From: GCA-2748575 sp965222725
Lineage (GTDB): Bacteria; Pseudomonadota; Gammaproteobacteria; Pseudomonadales; Ketobacteraceae
Reading direction: 5' to 3'
DNA: 64,000 nt
Assembly: GCA_965222725.1 (NCBI GenBank)
Contig: OZ244969.1
Coordinates: 3,906,001 to 3,970,000 of the forward strand
Position numbers and translations under genes: made by a program. How positions within the stretch are numbered: the first letter of the stretch is position 1; every line of letters starts with the position of its first letter. Under the pieces are notes generated by a model, which ran no database searches, was not told the DNA's origin, and saw only the letters and a program-made list of their open reading frames with translations. Shown one piece after another: positions 8,512-17,128 of this stretch.

Positions 8512-9879
8512 CTAGATGGTTTTTGCCTGTTCGGCGGCGTTTCCGATATAGGATGCCGGTGTCAGAGCCCGCAGGCGTACCTTTTCTTCTTCAGGAATTT
8601 GCAGGCTGTCGATAAAGGTGGCCATCAGTTCCTTGTTGATAGTTTTGCCGCGGGTCAGTTCCTTGAGTTTTTCATAGGGTTTTTCAATGCCGAAACGACG
8701 CATGACGGTTTGAATGGGTTCAGCCAGTACTTCCCAGGCGTTATCCAGATCTTCGCGGAGTCGGGCTTCGTTCAGTTCCAGTTTGCCCACGCCTTTCAAG
8801 GTGGCTTCGTAGGCAATCAGGCTGTGGCCCAGGCCGGTACCCAGGTTACGCAGCACCGTAGAGTCCGTCAGATCGCGCTGCCAGCGAGAGATGGGCAGCT
8901 TTTGCGCCAGATGGGTCATAATGGCATTGGCAATGCCCAGGTTGCCTTCGGAGTTTTCGAAATCGATGGGGTTTACCTTGTGGGGCATGGTGGAAGAACC
9001 CACTTCGCCGGCAACGGTTTTTTGCTTGAAGTAACCCAGGGAAATGTAGCCCCATACATCACGGTCAAAATCGATGAGAATGGTGTTGATACGACACAGG
9101 GCATCGAATGCTTCGGCAATATAGTCATGGGGTTCTATCTGAGTGGTAAAGGGATTCCAGGACAGCCCCAGACCAGTCACAAAGGTCTGGGCATTGGCAG
9201 TCCAGTCCACTTCCGGATAGGCACTCAGGTGCGCGTTGTAATTGCCCACGGCACCATTGATCTTGCCCAGAATTTCCACTTGCTTGAGCTGTTTTATCTG
9301 GCGTTCCAGGCGATAGGCGACGTTTGCCATTTCCTTGCCCATGGTGGTGGGGGAAGCTGTCTGGCCGTGGGTGCGACTCAACATGGAATAATCAGCGTAG
9401 GTTTTTGCCAGGGATTTGATGGCGGTCAGCACCTTGTCCAGAGCGGGTAGCATGACCTCATCCAGGCCGGAACGAATCATCAGGCCATGGGACAGGTTGT
9501 TAATGTCTTCAGAAGTGCAGGCAAAATGAATAAATTCAGAGGCAGCGTTCAGTTCGCTGTTGCTCTCTATTTTTTGTTTGAGGAAGTATTCAACCGCCTT
9601 CACATCGTGATTGGTGGTTTTCTCGATATCCTTGATGGCCTGAGCATCCGCCTCGGAAAAATTATCGACAATGGCGTTCAGTACGCCGTTGGCCTCATCA
9701 GAAAATTCGGGGACTTCGTAAATGTCAGGGTTCTTTGACAGTTGCTGCAGCCAGCGAACTTCCACCAGTACACGGAACCGGATCAAACCATATTCACTGT
9801 AAAAATCGCGAAGCGACTGGGTCTTGGATCCATAGCGTCCGTCGATCGGGGATATGGCAGTGAGAGGGCTAAGCTCCAT
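8512..9879 (-). CDS. purB: Adenylosuccinate lyase
   Basis: 455 residues (E. coli enzyme 456). It cleaves SAICAR and adenylosuccinate to release fumarate, two steps in purine synthesis. Recognisable are MELSPLTAISPIDGRYGSKT at the N-terminus, the TTNHDVKAVEYF block, the TSEDINNLSH segment and the fumarase-superfamily signature GSSTMPHKVNPIDFEN. The frame is open to an ATG at 9894, but the ATG at 9879 has a GAGGA ribosome-binding site at proper spacing and gives the family's usual N-terminus. It is flanked by hflD upstream (33-base gap) and roxA downstream, the classic gamma order mnmA–hflD–purB. Confidence 0.97.
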   Translation of the reverse strand: MELSPLTAISPIDGRYGSKTQSLRDFYSEYGLIRFRVLVEVRWLQQLSKNPDIYEVPEFSDEANGVLNAIVDNFSEADAQAIKDIEKTTNHDVKAVEYFLKQKIESNSELNAASEFIHFACTSEDINNLSHGLMIRSGLDEVMLPALDKVLTAIKSLAKTYADYSMLSRTHGQTASPTTMGKEMANVAYRLERQIKQLKQVEILGKINGAVGNYNAHLSAYPEVDWTANAQTFVTGLGLSWNPFTTQIEPHDYIAEAFDALCRINTILIDFDRDVWGYISLGYFKQKTVAGEVGSSTMPHKVNPIDFENSEGNLGIANAIMTHLAQKLPISRWQRDLTDSTVLRNLGTGLGHSLIAYEATLKGVGKLELNEARLREDLDNAWEVLAEPIQTVMRRFGIEKPYEKLKELTRGKTINKELMATFIDSLQIPEEEKVRLRALTPASYIGNAAEQAKTI

Positions 9880-9912
9880 GTTCGTTTTCCTCATGGTGGA
9901 TTGATATCAGAA

Positions 9913-10554
9913 TTAGTGTGTCAGGTGGGCCCGCTGTTGCAGCTGATTCAGCGTTGCCAGCATTTTACGCTTGCCGACAAGAAACTGCAGCCGGCTGCCG
10001 CCTACCTGGCGCCAGAGCATGGCAGCACGGACACCGGCCAGGAATGAGGCACGGATTTTCTGGGCCACCTCATCCTGTTGCAGAAAGCGGGGGTCGCCTT
10101 TTACCTGAATGCGGTAATTAAAGGTGCCCATGGTATCCACATAAAGTGCAGCAAGTTTGCTGACCACGCTGGAATGGGTCACGTCGTTTTCAAACAGCTC
10201 CAGGTGATTCCGGGTTTGCTCCAGGCGTGAGCGCAGAATGGATAATAAATCCGGGTTGTTGCGCAGTTGTTTTTCAATATGGATCAGGCCCACGGCATAG
10301 CGAAAGGTTTCCGCGTAGCGGGTGGTTTCTTTTTTGGCGAGCAGGGCATCGAGTACATCCAGGCCCAGCTGCAGGGATTTTAAATCGCCGAATACCGCCA
10401 GGGTGTTCGGCGGATCAAGAGCAAAGATACTGTTGATGGATGACGAAAAGGCACCCGACGGCGCTTCTCCGGTGCGGGCGATCTGCTGCACAATTGCTGC
10501 TGACTGGAAAATGCCTGCCAGCGCAATGATCTGATCTTCAGACTGGTTGCTCAA
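9913..10554 (-). CDS. hflD: HflD homologue (TTG start)
   Basis: 213 residues. HflD is a small helical, membrane-associated protein of gammaproteobacteria, known in E. coli for binding phage lambda CII; its housekeeping role is unclear. Evidence is the sequence LAGIFQSAAIVQQIARTG near the start, the YRIQVKG-x3-FLQQDEVAQKIRASFLAGVRAAMLWRQVGG C-terminus, and its position between mnmA and purB. I choose a TTG start at 10554: AAGGAG lies seven bases before it and the protein then begins MSNQSEDQIIALAG. Starting at the upstream ATG (10632) would add 26 residues read from within mnmA with no family match. It overlaps mnmA by 17 bases. Confidence 0.9.
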   Translation of the reverse strand: MSNQSEDQIIALAGIFQSAAIVQQIARTGEAPSGAFSSSINSIFALDPPNTLAVFGDLKSLQLGLDVLDALLAKKETTRYAETFRYAVGLIHIEKQLRNNPDLLSILRSRLEQTRNHLELFENDVTHSSVVSKLAALYVDTMGTFNYRIQVKGDPRFLQQDEVAQKIRASFLAGVRAAMLWRQVGGSRLQFLVGKRKMLATLNQLQQRAHLTH

Positions 10555-11692
10555 CGGCTCGCTCCTTCGAATCCGGTAATGCCTGTTCGGTAGATTCAAT
10601 AACGCCGCCACCCAGACAGCTGTCGCCATCATAAAAAACCACGTATTGCCCGGGAGTCACAGCCCGCTGCGGGTTGCTGAAGCTGACTATATACTCATTG
10701 CCATCTGGTCGCTCTATGGTGCAATCCTGGTCAGGCTGGCGATAGCGGGTTTTGGCTTTGCATTGAAAAGGGAAGTCCGGGCCAATGCTGTCGATCCAGT
10801 GAATCTGTGATGCGGTAAGCCGCTGGCTGAACAGTTTCGGGTTGTCGTTACCCTGACCAACAATCAGCACGTTGTTTTCGAGATCTTTTTCCAGTACATA
10901 CCAGGGATCTTCGTTGCCGTTGGCCAGCCCGCCGATACCCAGGCCCTGACGCTGGCCAATGGTATAAAACATCAGGCCGGAATGCTGGCCGATCCGGTTG
11001 CCGGATTCGTCCACCATGTCACCGGGCTGGGCGGGCAGATAGCGCTCCAGAAAATCCTTGAAACGTCGTTCGCCGATAAAGCAGATACCGGTACTGTCTT
11101 TTTTATCGTGGTTGATAAAGCCGTGTTGTTTGGCAATATCCCGGACCCGGGATTTGTCTATTTCTCCCAGGGGGAAAAGCGTTTTGGCGATACGCTCGCC
11201 GGCAACCGCATGAAGGAAGTAACTCTGGTCCTTATTGCCGTCCAGCCCCTTCAGCAGTGGGGCATAGGGACCACTTTCATTACTTGTGGATTCTCCCCGG
11301 CGGGCATAATGGCCAGTGGCAATATAGTCGGCACCCAGTTCAACGGCGTATTCCAGAAACGCCTTGAATTTGATTTCCTTGTTGCAGAGGATATCGGGGT
11401 TTGGTGTGCGACCGGCACGGTATTCTTCCAGAAAATGCTCAAACACATTATCCCAGTATTCCGCCGCAAAATTGGCCGTGTGCAAATGAATTGCCAGCTG
11501 GTCCGCCACAGCCTGGGCGTCCGCCAGATCTGTGATGGCAGTACAGTACTCGGTGCCGTCGTCCTCTTCCCAGTTTTTCATGAAGAGGCCTTCCACCTCA
11601 TAGCCCTGTTCCAGCAGCAATAAGGCGCTCACCGATGAATCCACTCCACCGGACATACCGATAATTACCTTTTCTTTCCTGCTAGTCATCAT
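10538..11692 (-). CDS. mnmA: tRNA-specific 2-thiouridylase
   Basis: 384 residues. MnmA activates U34 of tRNA-Lys, -Glu and -Gln with ATP and inserts sulfur, the last step of the Tus relay. The PP-loop SGGVDSS is near residue 14, the catalytic Cys in TPNPDILCNKEIKF and the second in DSTGICFIGERRF are both present, and the central beta-barrel segment ends in GGGVIE. Its start overlaps the nudJ stop by four bases. The sulfur donors tusBCD and tusE are encoded in this same window at 37.7-39.0 kb. Confidence 0.97.
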   Translation of the reverse strand: MMTSRKEKVIIGMSGGVDSSVSALLLLEQGYEVEGLFMKNWEEDDGTEYCTAITDLADAQAVADQLAIHLHTANFAAEYWDNVFEHFLEEYRAGRTPNPDILCNKEIKFKAFLEYAVELGADYIATGHYARRGESTSNESGPYAPLLKGLDGNKDQSYFLHAVAGERIAKTLFPLGEIDKSRVRDIAKQHGFINHDKKDSTGICFIGERRFKDFLERYLPAQPGDMVDESGNRIGQHSGLMFYTIGQRQGLGIGGLANGNEDPWYVLEKDLENNVLIVGQGNDNPKLFSQRLTASQIHWIDSIGPDFPFQCKAKTRYRQPDQDCTIERPDGNEYIVSFSNPQRAVTPGQYVVFYDGDSCLGGGVIESTEQALPDSKERAVEQPV

Positions 11693-12138
11693 TCAAAAGG
11701 GTGTTCATAAATCAGAGACAGTGGGTAACGCTTACCCGCCAGGTAGTCATTCAGGCATACCTGAACCAGTGGGCTGCGGTGTCGCTCAGCCTGATCCGTA
11801 ATCTCGTTCCGGCTCAACCAGACAACGTTTTCGATATCCGGATCAATGGTGGCCTTGTCATCCCGGTGTCCTACGTTGGCGCTGAAGCAGAAGCGATAGT
11901 ACATATTGCCGTTGGGGGCCTTGAAGGTGTATATCCCGATCAGCTCACCCAGATTTACGTGGTATCCGGTTTCTTCCAGGGTTTCGCGGAGTGCTGCAGC
12001 GAAAACGCTTTCATCCTGGTCAACGTGCCCTGCGGGCTGGTTGATCACAAGTTTGCCGTCACTGAATTCCTCCACCATCAGGAAGCGTCCGGCGTCTTCC
12101 ACAATAGTGGCAACAGTGGCATTGGGTTTCCAGGTCAT
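11689..12138 (-). CDS. nudJ: Nudix hydrolase, NudJ type
   Basis: 149 residues. The Nudix box is intact: GHVDQDESVF-x4-RETLEETGY fits Gx5Ex7REUxEExGU. NudJ enzymes hydrolyse HMP-pyrophosphate and nucleoside tri- or diphosphates, usually releasing orthophosphate. Family N-terminus WKPNATVATIVE and the position directly before mnmA (ATGA-type four-base overlap) match the E. coli nudJ–mnmA–hflD–purB order. It is probably the first gene of the leftward operon; 130 bases separate it from the next gene upstream. Confidence 0.92.
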   Translation of the reverse strand: MTWKPNATVATIVEDAGRFLMVEEFSDGKLVINQPAGHVDQDESVFAAALRETLEETGYHVNLGELIGIYTFKAPNGNMYYRFCFSANVGHRDDKATIDPDIENVVWLSRNEITDQAERHRSPLVQVCLNDYLAGKRYPLSLIYEHPFE

Positions 12139-12268
12139 TTAAGCCTCTCGCTCTGGCTTGGGATTACCGAGGGGCGGATTGTACCGAAAATTGAACGCAG
12201 GCCCAACATTTGCCTTGCTGAGAGCAGGGCATAGCAGTTGGGCCTGCAGATCAGTGGGTTCTGAGTGT

Positions 12269-12982
12269 TCAGGCGGCTCTGGAGCCGGCGTAGGGGTTCA
12301 GGTCCCGGTGGAGCAGGGTTTCGAAGTAGTTGGTCAGAGGCAGCATTTCCTTGTGATCGAGCACTTTGAAAATCCTGCGGATGACCGAATTCGTACCTTT
12401 CTGGGCGGTATTGATCCCCACATCGGCGGTTTTCCGGGTGAGCTTGCCCAGCTGGATCATGCCCACCGGCTGGTGATAATAGGCATCAATACCCGCATCT
12501 ATCAGGCGGTAGAGCGCCCGGACAATGTCTTCACGGTAGGTATCTACATTGCTGTTGGCACGAACCTCTTCCAGTAACTCAATAGCCAGGTCATGGAGTT
12601 CGGCAGTCAAGGGGAAGGTCACATAGTGATGGCCGTTTTCGTCTGCCGTCAGCAGGGATTTCATGTAATGCGCCATTTTCTGAAGCTCGCTTTCCGGCGC
12701 CCGGGTAATCACCTTGCGGATCACCAGATGAACTCCTTTCATGACGGCGTTAATACCGGCATCAGCGGCTTTGCGAATCACCGGTGAAATCTCGATAAGA
12801 TCCCTGGGCTTGTTGTAATAGGCCTCAAGGCCGGTATCCGTGATTTCTACCAGGTTGGCGGCAATGTCTTCCACCAGCTTGCGGTTGATATCACCGGCGA
12901 TGACCTGGTCGATATGCTGACCGGCCTGCTCATAAAGCGCCTGGGGTATGCGAAAACCGAAAAATTGCGTTTGATCGGTCAT
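12269..12982 (-). CDS. Hypothetical protein with two internal repeats
   Basis: 237 residues, no signal peptide. The protein consists of two homologous halves: TGLEAYYNKPRDLIEISPVIRKAADAGIN (about 51-79) corresponds to AGIDAYYHQPVGMIQLGKLTRKTADVGIN (about 164-192). The MKG..LVIRK and QKGTNSVIRR segments and the closing MAHYMKSLL and LTNYFETLL segments also pair up. The composition is helical. I recognise no family. It is alone on this strand, divergent from moaCDE, with 231 bases between them. Codon use looks like that of its neighbours. Confidence 0.75.
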   Translation of the reverse strand: MTDQTQFFGFRIPQALYEQAGQHIDQVIAGDINRKLVEDIAANLVEITDTGLEAYYNKPRDLIEISPVIRKAADAGINAVMKGVHLVIRKVITRAPESELQKMAHYMKSLLTADENGHHYVTFPLTAELHDLAIELLEEVRANSNVDTYREDIVRALYRLIDAGIDAYYHQPVGMIQLGKLTRKTADVGINTAQKGTNSVIRRIFKVLDHKEMLPLTNYFETLLHRDLNPYAGSRAA

Positions 12983-13214
12983 AACCTCTCTCCCTCTTGT
13001 TTGCTGCGGTTTAGTGTCGTTGTAATCTGCAGTGAGCGCTTAAGGCAAAACGGGGCGGCCGTGATGGGGTGGACGTGTTACCACCGTTTGGGTACCCCTA
13101 AATTATCTAGTTATTGGCGTGTTATGGTTCGTTTTAGTGATTCGCGCCTGATAATATGACAAGCGCACTGGAATCTACCAGTTAAGATATGTAACCGCAA
13201 ACCAGGAGAAACAG

Positions 13215-13694
13215 ATGTCGGATTTCACCCATGTGGATGCCTCGGGCGATGCCAATATGGTGGACGTATCCAGTAAAAACGATACGGTGCGGATTGCCCT
13301 TGCCGAAGCCGTGGTGACCATGAAACCGGAAACCCTGCAAATGATATTGGCCGGTGACCATGATAAAGGCGATGTGTTCGCCGTGGCACGCATCGCCGGC
13401 ATTCAGGCGGCCAAGAAGACCTCGGATCTGATTCCCTTGTGCCACCCGTTAATGCTGACCTCGGTGAAGGTTGAGCTGGTGGCTGAACCTGAGTCGTCCA
13501 GTGTGCGGATAACATCAAGATGCAAGCTGAGTGGTAAAACCGGCGTGGAAATGGAGGCGTTAACAGCTGCTTCCGTTTCGGCCCTGACCCTTTATGACAT
13601 GTGCAAAGCCGTGGATAAAGGGATGGAAATTACCCGGGTGCGGCTGTTGGAAAAGCAGGGTGGTAAAAGCGGTGAATGGAAGGCGGAATCATGA
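13215..13694 (+). CDS. moaC: Cyclic pyranopterin monophosphate synthase
   Basis: 159 residues. MoaC converts 3',8-cyclo-7,8-dihydro-GTP, made by MoaA, into cPMP in molybdenum cofactor synthesis. Family motifs are clear: THVDASGDANMVDVSSK at the N-terminus, the KKTSDLIPLCHPL active-site segment and VEMEALTAASVSALTLYDMCKAVDKGM. An AGGAGA site lies eight bases before the ATG. It opens a tight moaC–moaD–moaE unit (ATGA overlap with moaD). moaA and moaB are not in this window, and I did not recognise a Moco riboswitch in the 230-base leader. Confidence 0.97.
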   Translation: MSDFTHVDASGDANMVDVSSKNDTVRIALAEAVVTMKPETLQMILAGDHDKGDVFAVARIAGIQAAKKTSDLIPLCHPLMLTSVKVELVAEPESSSVRITSRCKLSGKTGVEMEALTAASVSALTLYDMCKAVDKGMEITRVRLLEKQGGKSGEWKAES

Positions 13695-13939
13695 TTAATG
13701 TGCAGTTTTTTGCCAGCATCCGGGAAGCTGTTGGCACCGACAGGCAGGCAGTGAACGCGAGCGGCATTCAAAACATTGGTGATCTGGTTGATCGGCTGTG
13801 TCAGGACAATCCTCAATGGGAGGAGATCCTGAAAAACGAGCGAGTGCTGGTGGCCCTGAATCAGGAAATGACCAATCTTGGTGCGCGGGTCATTGATGGC
13901 GACGAGGTGGCGCTGTTCCCTCCGGTGACGGGAGGCTGA
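13691..13939 (+). CDS. moaD: Molybdopterin synthase small subunit
   Basis: 82 residues with the ubiquitin-like fold typical of MoaD and the required C-terminal Gly-Gly (PPVTGG), which is thiocarboxylated to donate sulfur for dithiolene formation. The ATG overlaps the moaC stop in an ATGA, which decides the start over an in-frame upstream codon at 13676. It forms the synthase with MoaE, whose gene begins two bases after the moaD stop. Confidence 0.95.
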   Translation: MINVQFFASIREAVGTDRQAVNASGIQNIGDLVDRLCQDNPQWEEILKNERVLVALNQEMTNLGARVIDGDEVALFPPVTGG

Positions 13940-13940
13940 C

Positions 13941-14396
13941 ATGGAGCAATGGGTAGAAGTGCAACCAGCCCCGATCGATGTCGTTGCCTGCGAGGCCAGA
14001 GTTGCCCGGGCCTCGGACAAGGTGGGTGCTACGGTCAGTTTCAGCGGTCTGGTCAGGGACTTTAATGATCAGGGTAATATTCTGGGCCTTGAGCTGGAAC
14101 ACTACCCGGGTATGACCGAAAAATCCCTGCAAGGAATAGTGGCTGAGGCGGCCAGCCGCTGGCAGCTGATTGCGGTGAGTGTGGTGCACCGCGTGGGCAA
14201 GATCCTGAACGGCGAAGTGATTGTCCACGTGAGTGTCGCCAGTCGTCATCGCCGCGAAGCCTTCGAAGCCTGTGAATTTATCATGGACTTTCTCAAGACC
14301 CAGGCGCCCTTCTGGAAGAAGGAGCTCACTGAAGAGGGGGGGGCGTGGGTTGAGGCTAAGGCGACCGACGCCGCCGCCCGCGGGCGCTGGGAGTAG
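13941..14396 (+). CDS. moaE: Molybdopterin synthase catalytic subunit
   Basis: 151 residues. MoaE holds cPMP while two MoaD thiocarboxylates insert the dithiolene sulfurs. Motifs are GATVSFSGLVRDFN, ELEHYPGMTEK, VVHRVGKILNGEVIVHVSVASRHRREAFEACEFIMDFLKTQAPFWKKE, including the conserved lysines. A GGGAGG site precedes the ATG. The last 41 bases overlap the 3' end of rluE on the other strand, so the C-terminal tail (AKATDAAARGRWE) and the RluE tail share DNA. Confidence 0.96.
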   Translation: MEQWVEVQPAPIDVVACEARVARASDKVGATVSFSGLVRDFNDQGNILGLELEHYPGMTEKSLQGIVAEAASRWQLIAVSVVHRVGKILNGEVIVHVSVASRHRREAFEACEFIMDFLKTQAPFWKKELTEEGGAWVEAKATDAAARGRWE

Positions 14397-15072
14397 ATTT
14401 GCCTTTGTGAGGTGCACCCCGGAAGGTCTTTCCTGCGCCCTGTTTAACCGAACGCTGTCTTCCCGGTGCCTGGCCTTCCTGTTTTCGTTCCTGGCCTCTG
14501 AGGCTCAGACGTTTTTCCAGATCCGGCGACAAGCCGGCAAACTGCCATTCACCCGTATCAAGCTGGCTGAGACTCCAGGGGCCCACCGCGGTACGTATCA
14601 ATCGCAACGTGGGGAACCCCACCGCGGCCGTCATCCGCCGTACCTGTCGGTTTTTACCTTCGCTGATAGTGAGTTCAAGCCAGCTGGTGGGAATCATTTT
14701 CCGCTCTCTGACAGGTGGCTGTCGTGGCCAGAGCCACTGGGGTTCTTCCATGCCCCGCGCCCTGGCGGGTTTGGTCAGTCCGTCTTTTAGCTCCACACCC
14801 TTTTCCAGGGAAGCGATCGCTTCAGGGCTGATGTCACCTTCTACCTGTACCGCATAGGTTTTGGTCATTTTGTGCTTTGGCTGGGAAATCAGCGATTGCA
14901 GGCTACCATTATTACTGAGAATCAGCAGGCCTTCGGAATCGTAATCCAGGCGCCCGCAGGGGTAAAAGCCCTTCTCGCTGATGTAATTTGCCAGGGTGGT
15001 TTTCTCTTCATGGGGGGAAAACTGGCACAAAACCCGGAAGGGTTTGTTGAATAAAATCACCTGCGTCATCAC
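14356..15072 (-). CDS. rluE: 23S rRNA pseudouridine synthase, RluE type
   Basis: 238 residues. The RsuA/RluB/E/F fold is clear: ILFNKPFRVLCQFS, the catalytic-Asp segment CGRLDYDSEGLLILSNNG and GKNRQVRRMTAAVGFPTLRLIRTAVG. RluE makes pseudouridine 2457 of 23S rRNA. No S4 domain is present, as expected for RluE. The C-terminus adds about 45 very basic residues (RGQERKQEGQAPGRQRS and onwards, ending RGRRRRSP), longer than the E. coli enzyme; its end is encoded opposite moaE. It diverges from icd with 131 bases between them. Confidence 0.9.
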   Translation of the reverse strand: MMTQVILFNKPFRVLCQFSPHEEKTTLANYISEKGFYPCGRLDYDSEGLLILSNNGSLQSLISQPKHKMTKTYAVQVEGDISPEAIASLEKGVELKDGLTKPARARGMEEPQWLWPRQPPVRERKMIPTSWLELTISEGKNRQVRRMTAAVGFPTLRLIRTAVGPWSLSQLDTGEWQFAGLSPDLEKRLSLRGQERKQEGQAPGRQRSVKQGAGKTFRGAPHKGKSTPSARGRRRRSP

Positions 15073-15150
15073 CTAGTCCGAATGGGTGTATGTGCTTGAT
15101 AATTGAGCGGTTATACCAAATAAGTTGAGGCGTTGCAGCCCGCATTCGGG

Positions 15151-15156
15151 TATAAT
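15151..15156 (+). promoter_or_regulatory. Possible -10 box for icd
   Basis: A perfect TATAAT 48 bases upstream of the icd start, in the divergent rluE–icd region. No good -35 hexamer is seen at 16-18 bases, so the promoter may need an activator. Confidence 0.35.
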
Positions 15157-15203
15157 TCGCGAACCTAAATACCATTTTATTTGAATAGGGAGTACAAAAC
15201 GAC

Positions 15204-16466
15204 ATGGGGTACCAAAAGATTCGGGTTCCCGCGGATGGTGACAAAATCACCGTGAATGCGGACCTTTCCCTCAATGTCCCTAACCATCCGATCATTCCTT
15301 ACATTGAGGGTGACGGAATAGGTGTCGACATTACACCAGTTATGCTGAAAGTAACTGATGCGGCAATTGAAAAAGCCTATGGCAACAAACGGGCAATTTC
15401 CTGGATGGAAGTTTACTGCGGTGAGAAATCCACCAAGGTGTATGGCCCGGACGAGTGGTTGCCAGAGGAAACCCTGGAAGCTCTGCGCGAATTCATCGTG
15501 GGCATAAAAGGCCCGCTCACCACTCCGGTTGGTGGGGGAATTCGTTCTCTGAATGTGGCGCTTCGTCAGGAACTGGACCTGTATGTGTGTCAGCGTCCGG
15601 TACGCTGGTTCCGTGGTGTTCCCAGCCCGGTAACTTGCCCGGAAAAAACCGACATGGTGATTTTCCGTGAAAACTCCGAGGATATTTACGCCGGTATCGA
15701 GTGGCAGGCTGACAGCGAAGACGCCAAGAAGGTTATCAAGTTCCTGCAGGAAGAAATGGGTGTTACAAAAATCCGCTTCCCCGAAGGTTGCGGTATCGGT
15801 ATCAAGCCGGTATCCAAGGAAGGTACCCAGCGTCTGGTGCGCAAAGCCATCCAGTACGCCATCGATAACGACAAAGATTCAGTTACCCTGGTGCACAAGG
15901 GTAACATCATGAAATACACAGAAGGTGCCTTCAAGGATTGGGGTTATGAGCTGGCGGGCGAGCGCTTTGGCGCCGAGCTGCTGGACGGCGGTCCCTGGAT
16001 GAAATTCCAGAATCCCAAAACAGGCAAAGACATTATCGTCAAGGATGTCATTGCAGATGCCTTCCTGCAGCAGATTCTGATGCGTCCCGATGAGTATAGT
16101 GTCATTGCCACTCTGAACCTGAATGGCGACTACATTTCTGATGCCCTGGCTGCCGAAGTAGGTGGTATCGGTATTGCACCTGGTGCCAACATTGGTGGCA
16201 GTGTGTCCCTGTTCGAGGCAACCCACGGTACCGCGCCCAAGTATGCCGGGCAGGACAAGGTTAACCCCGGGTCGCTGGTACTGTCTGCAGAAATGATGCT
16301 CCGCCATATGGGTTGGACGGAAGCCGCAGATCTGGTGATCACTGGTATGCAGGGTGCTATCGAAGCGAAAACGGTAACTTATGACTTTGAACGGCTGATG
16401 CCGGATGCAACGCTGTTGCGTTGTTCAGAGTTTGGAGATGCCATCATCAGCCATATGGGTGACTGA
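15204..16466 (+). CDS. icd: NADP-dependent isocitrate dehydrogenase
   Basis: 420 residues, length of the dimeric E. coli-type enzyme that oxidises isocitrate to 2-oxoglutarate. IRSLNVALRQ contains Ser115, equivalent to the serine phosphorylated by AceK in E. coli to divert carbon to the glyoxylate shunt. The NADP-site KGNIMKYTEGAFKDWGYE and NLNGDYISDALAAEVGGIGIAPGANIG signatures are intact. A GGGAG site lies upstream. A strong terminator follows. With malate synthase G also here, control of the shunt branch point is plausible, but aceA and aceK are not in the window. Confidence 0.97.
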   Translation: MGYQKIRVPADGDKITVNADLSLNVPNHPIIPYIEGDGIGVDITPVMLKVTDAAIEKAYGNKRAISWMEVYCGEKSTKVYGPDEWLPEETLEALREFIVGIKGPLTTPVGGGIRSLNVALRQELDLYVCQRPVRWFRGVPSPVTCPEKTDMVIFRENSEDIYAGIEWQADSEDAKKVIKFLQEEMGVTKIRFPEGCGIGIKPVSKEGTQRLVRKAIQYAIDNDKDSVTLVHKGNIMKYTEGAFKDWGYELAGERFGAELLDGGPWMKFQNPKTGKDIIVKDVIADAFLQQILMRPDEYSVIATLNLNGDYISDALAAEVGGIGIAPGANIGGSVSLFEATHGTAPKYAGQDKVNPGSLVLSAEMMLRHMGWTEAADLVITGMQGAIEAKTVTYDFERLMPDATLLRCSEFGDAIISHMGD

Positions 16467-16489
16467 TTCATACTTAACGGTCTGATGAC

Positions 16490-16521
16490 AAAAAGCCCAG
16501 CCCAAAAAGCTGGGCTTTTTT
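16490..16521 (+). terminator. Rho-independent terminator after icd
   Basis: AAAAAGCCCAGC and GCTGGGCTTTTTT arms around CCAAAAA, ending in T6, 24 bases after the icd stop. It is symmetric enough to work on both strands. Confidence 0.9.
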
Positions 16522-16816
16522 GTGGGCGATCGAAAAAGCCGGGGTAAAGAAACCCAGTAGAGTCAAAAGCTTGTAAATGGCGGGTTGAAAAGTCAGGCGC
16601 AAGGGCGGGGGTGCAGCAGAACGAGTTATCCTGCGCATAGGAGGGGAAGTCAGTCTGGACTTGCCAGATCAGGCACCAACTCATGCACTAGTTCAGGCAC
16701 GAGGAGTATCCCTGGTAAGCTCCAGTACTGGCAGGCGTTTTTATGAGCCGCTATTCACCATCCACAGACTAAAAGCCTGCGGTTAGTGAGACGGCTCTTG
16801 CCGAAGCTTTAAAGGT
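16522..16816. other. Intergenic region between the icd terminator and cspD
   Basis: About 295 bases between two converging genes. A weak distant GAGCCG/CGGCTC pair (16745 and 16792) is the only symmetry seen. The open frames here have no recognisable protein character or ribosome-binding site. Confidence 0.4.
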
Positions 16817-17128
16817 TCAGGCAGATTCTCTTTGCAGAGTCACTTCGTCCGAATAAGACGATTCGTGACTCTCGCTGACCTGCTCTTCGCTGCTTGCTTC
16901 AGCTGCTTTCTCGGTGGTTGTGTCGCTGGTAATACCTATATTGACAGCGTGTAAACCCTTTGGCGCCTCGCGTACGTCATAAGTTACCGACTGTCCCGCT
17001 TTAAGACTCTTGTAACCGTCCATGCAAATATAGGAATAGTGGACAAATAGGTCATCGCCACCGCCGTCTGGGCGAATAAAACCGTATCCCTTAGCGTTGT
17101 TGAACCACTTCACTTTCCCGGTTGCCAT
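16817..17128 (-). CDS. cspD: Cold-shock domain protein, CspD-like
   Basis: 103 residues. The cold-shock domain occupies residues 2-68, with RNP1 (KGYGFIRP) and RNP2 (DLFVHYSYI) motifs for binding single-stranded nucleic acid. The last 35 residues are acidic and serine-rich (TEKAAEASSEEQVSESHESS), a disordered tail longer than in E. coli CspD (74 residues). It diverges from clpS, as cspD does in E. coli and Pseudomonas, where CspD inhibits replication in stationary phase and is degraded by Lon. Confidence 0.9.
   Translation of the reverse strand: MATGKVKWFNNAKGYGFIRPDGGGDDLFVHYSYICMDGYKSLKAGQSVTYDVREAPKGLHAVNIGITSDTTTEKAAEASSEEQVSESHESSYSDEVTLQRESA

Noticed and set aside
16379..16684. 101-codon minus-strand frame over the end of icd and its terminator
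   Set aside because: It reads through a strong bidirectional terminator and the antisense of icd, and has no family match.
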